Source: Mactra quadrangularis (lineage: Eukaryota; Mollusca; Bivalvia; Venerida; Mactridae). Taken from it: 64,000 bases of DNA. Where the stretch lies: contig CM046297.1 of assembly GCA_025267735.1 (NCBI GenBank), positions 24,206,011 through 24,270,010 on the forward strand. The letters run 5' to 3'. This document shows, one piece after another, positions 42,501 to 51,500 of this stretch. Numbering within the stretch: position 1 is the stretch's first letter; each line of letters starts with the position of its first letter. A program made the translations under genes and the position numbers. The notes under the pieces were generated by a model, which saw only the letters and a program-made list of their open reading frames with translations, ran no database searches and had not been told where the DNA came from.

Positions 42501-45500
42501 ACAATAAAGTACTGTGTTAAATAATTCCGACTAGAAACATGCGCAACAGACTTTGTTACAGCGACTGCAAACTGTAAAAAGAAGACTGATTAATAACAAA
42601 CTGTCACCGGATTTATTGTTTAAATCATGAAATAAAAAAGTTCTCTACATTTTTATCTGGGTAAACTAACAATATGTGAAACGACGTTACAAAATACTCG
42701 AAGTGTAATATTTATTTTACTTTACATATTTTAACACTTGTTCAAGAGTTGTTAATTTAATGATATGGATATAAGATTTTGATAATTTAAGTAAATTATC
42801 AACGGTCGAATTCAGATTCAGTTCCTGCAAATAGGCCAATGAAATGCAATTAAAATAAATAATCGTCGGATAATAAAGTGTTTGTTCGGTATTACATAAT
42901 AGTAAATGTTCGAAAACTAATTGCTTCAACATTTCGATGATTTTCAACAAAAATGGAAATTATTGAATATATTAAGTACATGTACAAGTTTTACTGGCAA
43001 TAGTATGGACAACTTCAAACCAGAACATGGTATGTTATCATTGTATGAAGTTTCATAAAGATCTGACAATAAAAGGCAGAAATATATGGTAAAGAAAAAT
43101 CTTTAACACAATTGTTAACGACATCGGACGCCCGCCCGCCCGGGTTTCGCCAAACTATAGGCCTATTGTTTTCGTTGAAAAATCCGGCTAAAATGAAATA
43201 AATGTAATGATAAAAGACTACCTTGACTTCAACGACGTAGCTGATGTTGGCTTGTGTAGCATAAGCTGGTGTTCTAGCAGAGAACCAGCTAAACCATATA
43301 GATTCTGGTGTTTGTGTAATAATTCTAGGTGTATCCATTGGTAACTTGGGTGGAACTATAATATAACATTTTATTGTTTAATTACAACATGTGATAATGT
43401 GATAGCTGACTAACTTCGTGATACAATAAATGCTATGTTTGAATAAACTTAACAAAGACAACTGGACGACATTTTTGCTGCTTTAAATTCTTAGTTAAAC
43501 AATGAACATAGTTTTTACGTTTCAAAAGAGCAACAACAATTTATCCTGTTTAACCTTATTCGTGTGGTTATCTTTGGTTTTCTAAACCAATATATATAAT
43601 ATATCAAATGCAATAATGATAAACATTGTACTTCAGTCAATTAACACTTATGAATATCAGTAACAGTAACGATTACAACACTTAATATTGCAAAATTAAA
43701 CTTGATTTACATTGATTAACGTCTGAAAAACAAAGGAATTTAAATCTATATATTTTAAACGATCAAACAACAAACATTTATGGAACACAAGACACATTTA
43801 AAGTAAAGAAGAAAAAAATACTAGTTTTCAATAATAAGACAATCAACAACTTTGTTTTAACGTCGTTAATATTTAGTTTTAGTACATCATTTTTGTATTA
43901 ATAATAAACTATAATAATCCACACTATTATTTGAAGTCAGTTAAACGATTGCACTACAATGAAAATCTATATGTCAATGATTAACTATACATTAAAAAAT
44001 CTTTTTTATGTGGTGTTTTTTAGCGACCATATTTTGTACCAAATCAGCTATCCTGGTTATATGTTACTTACCAGTACTAGCTTACCCTTTGGACAAGGAG
44101 CTGAAACTTCTCCCTGGCTACACGGACAAAAACATAATTGTCTATTGTCATATGACAAATTTTGAAACAGATAAATATGAATGAGGTTTGTGAATTCGAG
44201 AGCATTTCTTAATTAGGGACAGTATTTAAACTGTTAGCGAGGCGAGTTGTTACTTAAGAGACTGGAGTATACGCAGCTAAGATTTGATGAATGAGAAATA
44301 AAGTTTGATGACTTGCTAAAATGTGAGATGATTAAAAATGTATATTAAACTCATTGGGAATAGCAAAGCATTAAAATGGGGTCAATTAAGCACCTTAAAT
44401 GTTTATAATTGCTTATATTGCAAGAATGAAAAAAGCAAAAAATGAAATAAGAAACTCCTGAACTACAACACACAACATAAAACACACAATATAAAAATGC
44501 AAACAATAAAAAAATGTTCACATCTAAATCCAAATTACCTTTGATATCATCATCTAAAAATTGCAACATTAAATACAGATATACAAAAACAAGCATATAG
44601 TCATATCAGCATTAAGATAGAAGACTGGACAAATTAAGTTGTAAATGTTCCCGTAGAAGACGAATTGACATTTGTTGATTTGATGTTCATAAAAATATAG
44701 CCCTAATTGTAAACACCGCCAATCTTGTTTAAAAATGGTCGAATATTTTTAATCACTAAAACTATATTCTAACATAAGCATGGACATTTTTAGTATGCAA
44801 ACAGAACACTTACACCCAAACATTGCATTTGTACATTTCATGAAGGGCATAAAACATCGCTTGCAACACCATTTAGTATATGATTATTGAAACCCATAGA
44901 ATGATAAAGTAATTAATGGTTTTAGTATTTATAAATTGGCTTTTTGTATTCATTGTGTTAACAATGAATACTCTGTTACCAATAGATTAATAGTGGTATT
45001 CCGATCGGAGTCCTATATTTAATCAACGAGACCTAACAGCATCCATATCCGGATAATTCCGCTACAATAAAATAGTTCATACTGAAACTGGTACTTTATG
45101 TATTTCTGCGCGAGAAAATGACCAGACGCTCAATATGACGTTACAGAATATACTTGAAGCGATTAACTTGTAACAGAGATAAGACTGCCCATAATACTCG
45201 TGAGAGGTGTGTGGCAGTACTATTAGATAGATGTACACTCGACGGCCTTCGCGGTCTATTTATAGAAAGTCACAGTCTAAACCACTGACGAAGACACTGT
45301 GGCTGACACCATAAACAGAGAAGAATTATCAGACCATCACTGATAATGATCGTTTTATATATTGTACATTTATATATTAAATTATCAAACATGGTTGGTT
45401 TAATTAACGGTTAATAAACATTTTTTAAAGAATTTTAATGCCTCACTTATAGAGATCACAGACGTAAGCAGTACTTTCGTGCTATTAATTGTTTGGGGAC

Positions 45501-48500
45501 CTTTGATGCTTTGCCTCAATATTTTCTTGTAAAGAAATATAATCTTCGTTCGATTAGCCGTCGAAATATGGGACAGAACATGTTCTTGAATCGAATAATC
45601 TGGATTGGTTATCAATAAATATAATTTCTTGCCAAATGGACAGGTGAATTATAATGTATACTATAAAAATGAGTTTGTATGTGCTCGGTCGGAACATGAC
45701 GAAATTGTTAAACTCTGACACATATATTGCTTGAATGCTTTACTAAAGGAGATGTCATTATTAAACGACTGCGCTCATTCCATAAATAGGTGAAGATATC
45801 GGTCAGTCAGACCGTTTGTGTACAGAATGTCGAGCGCTCGCTATAAAATCCAAGATGATGTCAAACAGCACATCATTGAAAAAGCGGGTGGGGGAAACAA
45901 TTATTTCTGTTGATACACGAGATCCTTCATATTTTTTTACCATACATAAATCATAGAGACAATTTACTGTACCAAATAAAGGGTACATTTAGTATATTTT
46001 ATGCATATATGCGTGGATATTTTATGTGGAACAAGTAACACACAAGTTTGCGTCCCACTTTTCAGAAAAATTCTTTGATATAAAAAAAAAAATTTCCTGC
46101 CACCATCTTTGGTACCTGTTATCATATATATTTCCAATGATATATTAATACAGTACCCACAAAAAAAACTACAACTCATTAATTTTGATGATTTTTTTGT
46201 AGAATTACTAGTTTTTTATATTTAAATATGGTTGTGATAAAATGAAAACAAATTTCAATAATGCGGCACATGAATAATATTCAGCATCTGACACCCTAGC
46301 TTAAGCCTATTTATTGTAATCTTTTTCTATAATGTATTTTGTTTGGTATTTTTGTAGACTCAGTTATAAGTAAAGTGATAAACTTTTTTAAGTAAGCAGT
46401 TTTCAAAATTTTGGACAAAAGCTATTTAGTAGGCCTGCAAAGTGAAAATGTCTCCGCACTTTTGGTGGGTATTGTATATAAAATCTAAAACAACATTATC
46501 TTTAATAGACAAGTTATGACCAATGAACCGTATGGCTAAATATGTTTGAATTAGTAAAGAAAAGAAAATTAATTGGCATGTGAAGTCACATTTGCTTAAT
46601 TTTTGAAATATATAATATATGTATATATATAAGTAGAATAAAATAATCAAGATAATGAGGAAAATAAGCTAAAATCAATAATCTAGGTATTATTTCTTGC
46701 ATAAAGGTCAAGCTCAGGGTCATCAAACTTTTTTGTAAAAATGTTCAATATTCTGTCGATTGATTAAATTTTGTTACAAATCAATTTTTTGTCAATAGAA
46801 TGGGGTTTATTATAAAATATTAAATGAAACATTCTTACTGACTAAACTTTTTCCTCTCAGCATATATCTCAATATGTTAATGTTACCTCTTAATACGTAA
46901 CTATCATGATATCCGAGATTTATCTGCATAGAAGATCGCCGAGGTAAGTCCGGTGGTAAAGTTATACATTCCTCGATCGACCTCTCTCAAAATGCCAATA
47001 TTTTTCCGACAAAACTATTTTAATGGTTTCATATTGTTTGCATATTTTTGAATATGAGAGGCAATGCATTAAACGGACGTGACCCGGGTGCGTAAAAATT
47101 CATTTTATGTTTTTTTTTAAATATATTTTAGTTTATCATAATACATGTACTGCATTTTGACCATGTCTTCGATTATAGGAGGTTGGATTTAAAACAATAT
47201 GAATTTAACGAAGGGGTAGTAAGTACAGAAATGTATGAAATGGACATAGCAAATTTACCACTTAATCCATTTTAAAGTGTACATGTATTCATTAATATTT
47301 TTTTCAAATTTCTCTCAAGATGAAAGAAATATTAAATCATTTTCAATATAGTTATTTAATTAAATATAGGGAGGCGAGACAGGATAGAGCGCCATGATCG
47401 TGCGACCACATGCACGACTCATGCAGGTTGTTTCGTCATCTCACGATGACGAACGCAGAAACAAAGCGTTTGACCAAGTCCTAGCAAAACATCAACAGCT
47501 CTGGTAACCATGCCATATTTCCCTTCTCTAAGAAAAAGGAATGACTTGGTATTTGGGAACGACCAGAGCCAGTAAAATGCTTCGTCAGAAAAAGGCAACC
47601 GCTTGACAAAGTGAACAGATGCAGCTTGTCTGTTTGTTACAAGAACGTCTATAGATCTATATACAATATATTAATTACAAGGTTTTTAGTTAAATCATAC
47701 CGCTGTACATAATTTATTAGTATGTCAAATAAATCGTACATGGGATTATTTTACTTGAAATTTCATAACTATCATTAATACGTTTAATTACAAGTCAGAA
47801 TTTAATTGCTTTTTTAATTTGATAGTGCAGTTTATTTGTATTTGATAACAACTCACACAATTTAGGATTCATCTTCCAAAATTATCTTCCCCATATTTAA
47901 TGTCCTTTTTACTGTATTTAACTATTGTTACATGCTCTGCCCTTTAGGACCCGAATAGCTCAGTCGGCTAAAGGGAAGGAACGGAAATATTTATTGAAAT
48001 GAAAAGTTCAAGAGGTCGCTGGTTCGAAACCTAGCAAAAGCATAAATTTTTATTTTTATATTTTATTTTTTATTATATTTCTATATCTTATATTATACAT
48101 ATTTAGTATTAAGAGGTAACATTGACATATTGAGATATATAATCTTATGAATATTTTAAAACGACTAGTGTTGTGTTTACGTTTTATTATAGTTTCATTA
48201 AGCTGTACAAGTATTAGACTTATACAATAACACAATCATGTATCTTTATTTGAATTATTGAAATACAAAATATATATTTCAAAATTTATAATATTAGTCC
48301 AGTACCATGATATGTGTGTCTTAGTGTCATCATTACATCAGTAGATGTATTCCAAAACAATGCTTTACCATAATGATTACGCTGTTAGACATTGTAAATT
48401 ATAACATTTCAAACTGACGTCGACGTAAGAAAAAATCAATCACTTGATTTTCAACTTAAATCTTTGAATCAGAATTTTATGAAACTATTAAACCATACCT

Positions 48501-51500
48501 AAAAATATTGATCATAACTTAGCCTCATATGAAACTGTATGATATTAATTATTGAACAGACCCTTCAGGGACTCAAAATATTGATTACTGAAAACAAAAG
48601 ACCCTTAAGGGACCTAGATTATTGATTTTAACTCATTATCCTCATTAGCCTTAATAAATTGAGGCTATCTTGATTACAATTTTTATCCTACTTCTATTCA
48701 ATAAAGAATAACTATTTTCCAAAAAATAATCCCATTCACTTGACTACATTAACCTCGTTGTTAAATCAGGTAACCGAATGAAAAAAAAAGAAATATAATT
48801 TATCAAACAATTAATTCTTAATTATATCTGTAAATTTTAACCTTCGTCATTAAACACCATCAGTGCAGGTAAAATTAATTTCTAAGACATTTATGATAAG
48901 CAGAAATGGGGTTTAAATACATTATTTTCTGTTCAGTTACTATATAATTCATAGAATAGCAGCAGGGTGTTAGTCCAACTTTACTCAAAAATGTGTACTA
49001 CGTAGCACACATAACAGATAACAATGACATAGTTTTAAATCTCTCCTATATTAGAGATTTTTTTGACACACAGGCTAATTAAACAATGTGATAGTCATAT
49101 TGTAACAGTTATAGCTTTGACTAATTACAGCAGTTGTCATAGTCAACAGCTAAATCCAGAGATAAAGCCTCTTCAGGAACAGTGAGTAGGTGGACTGACC
49201 GCTGTGATATAACCTTTATAAGGTGTTTCTACAGCATAAAACCCAACAAAAATTGAATAAATCTAAACACAATGAATACCCCAGTACTTTCAGTGCTTTG
49301 ATTAAACTTCTGTCGACATTGCATTTACTGATAGTACAAAGACGAATGTTGGTTATTTCTAAAAGAAATGTTATATGCTTTAAGTCGTGTTTCAACCTCA
49401 GCTCAGTCATTTTGCGGTGGTCAGTCGACCTATTCACAATCCCTTGATATGTCATGATCTCAAGACCCAAGCGTTGTACCAAGTGCTTATAATTTTTTCC
49501 CAGTAGCTGACAACTACTCTACCTAATACAGGGAAGGCTGATGAATGACCGTAGAAAATATTTCTAGACCAAACTCATGCGATGTATGTAGGAATGTTAA
49601 TAAGACTTATCTTATCTGCAATTACGTACTGTTTTTTCAAGAAATCGATTATTGTGGAAGTAAAATATTTAGGAATCGGAGTTATACTCAAAGGCAACAT
49701 TGAAACAAAATCTTTATTTATTTAACAAAATGGAGCATGCCGTATATATTGTATTATCTTTTAACGTGTATCTGACCTTCACACGTGTATGCATGTATTC
49801 GGTTTGTATGATACAAGTATCGATTTCAATACTGATATAGGTTAAATAGTGAGTTAATAGTGAAGTGAAATATAAGTTTTCCCAGGCAATAGTCATATTC
49901 ATTATGCACAAGAGAGTTTGGATCATGAATAATAGACTAATAATAGGCATCATTTCATGTTGTCATAGAGAAGTCTACATCCAATAAAACAATAAAATAT
50001 GAAAATTACCACGAGCTCCATATTTCAACTCCCATTCCTTTTCAAACTCGGCATCATCTTCTTCTTCTGACCTCATAGCTGAAACAAAATATATTTACGA
50101 TAGTAAAAACGCGTTTACAACATGTTTTATAAGCTTTTGAATTTTTACTTCAACTTTTCAAAGAGTATTTAAGCATAATTATGTCAAAGAAACAAATAGA
50201 AAGTTTCTTTCTACAAAGTAGCAACTATTTGCAATCTCACACAATGAAAGACGTGGCTATAATTAAAGACAATGAAAACAAGAACAACGGATTCTAAAAT
50301 CCGCTTTTTTTTAAATTGAATCAAAATTTTCCTTTTAGTTTGATAATGGTAAATGGCATGTTCTAACCATTTGACACGTGATATAATTTATCAAAATAAA
50401 AATTGTGTTAACTGTAATCGCTAATCTAAGAACTTAAACATTGCTTATACATTTTTGTATTCCTCATGTTATCCTGTTCACTCAGTGATAAGCTTTTCGA
50501 ATAGTTCCTTACTGTAGGAATGGCATCAAAAATAGGTTAATGTAAAGTGATGTTACGTAAACATTGATAACCAGTCAGTAAACGCAACAAATTGCATATA
50601 GAAGTATAAAAAATAATCGTCTTACCTTGAGGTCTATACAAGGAGACAGGAAGAGTTGTCTCAGATGTGCCATACTCATTCCATGCACGTATACGGAATA
50701 CATAATCTATATGAGGATTAAGCTTAGTGACCGTATATGTACATATACGTATACCTGTCACAAGTTCTCTCCATTCAAAACTTGGTGGACATCGTACCTG
50801 TAAAAGTTAAACATGATTTAAATTATGGTAATTTCAATATATACTAGAATGCACCTCATCTCAACGTAAAATATATTTATAAGCATTCTATGTTTACATT
50901 TAAACTTAATGTTTCATGTCTACGTTTGTATCCAATAGCTACCAATCACCAAAACTGCGTTGACAATAGAAAGATTGTTCTTCATTTATAGATGTAGCAT
51001 TTGATATTTAAGCAAGTAATTGTTTAGCATTAAAATGAGTAAAATATATCTTGAAAAGTGCATACCTCAATAGTGTAAGAAAGATTACACATTCCCTTGA
51101 TTGCTTCAGCCACGATAGCTGGTTTCCAGTTTAATTCAACTGATTCCTGATCTACAACTTTCATTTCTGGTTTCTCTATTGGCATACGTGGAGGAACTAA
51201 AATGCATACAATATTATCATCAAAATGTTTATTCTAATACAATACAATTTCTCTAGAACAACGCCCATTGGGAGGGACTTCAGTGTATTGCTGTTCAGAT
51301 GTTGTTACTCTGCAGAGATTAAATTTAATTAAAACTCTGCCGAAGGAAATATCACACACTGTTGTTGTGCAGAGGACTTTTTCTGTAGAGGGCCGATCTG
51401 CAATAGTTATACTGTATATTAAAAGTTCAGAAAATTAAATTGTCATGACCAGTAAATTTCTTTACAGTGCACGTAACGATAAGCTCAATACTGAAGCTAT

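Larger units (their letters stand above)
43356..50009 (-). other. Longest internal intron (6.65 kb)
   Basis: Lies between linker exon 6 and Fn3-3. It contains the 1.28-kb inverted-repeat element, a tRNA-like pseudogene, a dispersed 53-bp repeat and a SINE fragment. No exon-like Ig or Fn3 text found. Confidence 0.7.

Noticed and set aside
44060..44112. Possible fourth SINE fragment (CCAGTACTAGCTTACC...GAAACTTCTCC)
   Set aside because: It resembles part of the SINE body, but it is too short and diverged to call without alignment.
47950..48043. Functional tRNA gene
   Set aside because: Box A and box B resemble a tRNA, but the acceptor stem does not pair and the anticodon arm is replaced by a longer A+T-rich stretch.
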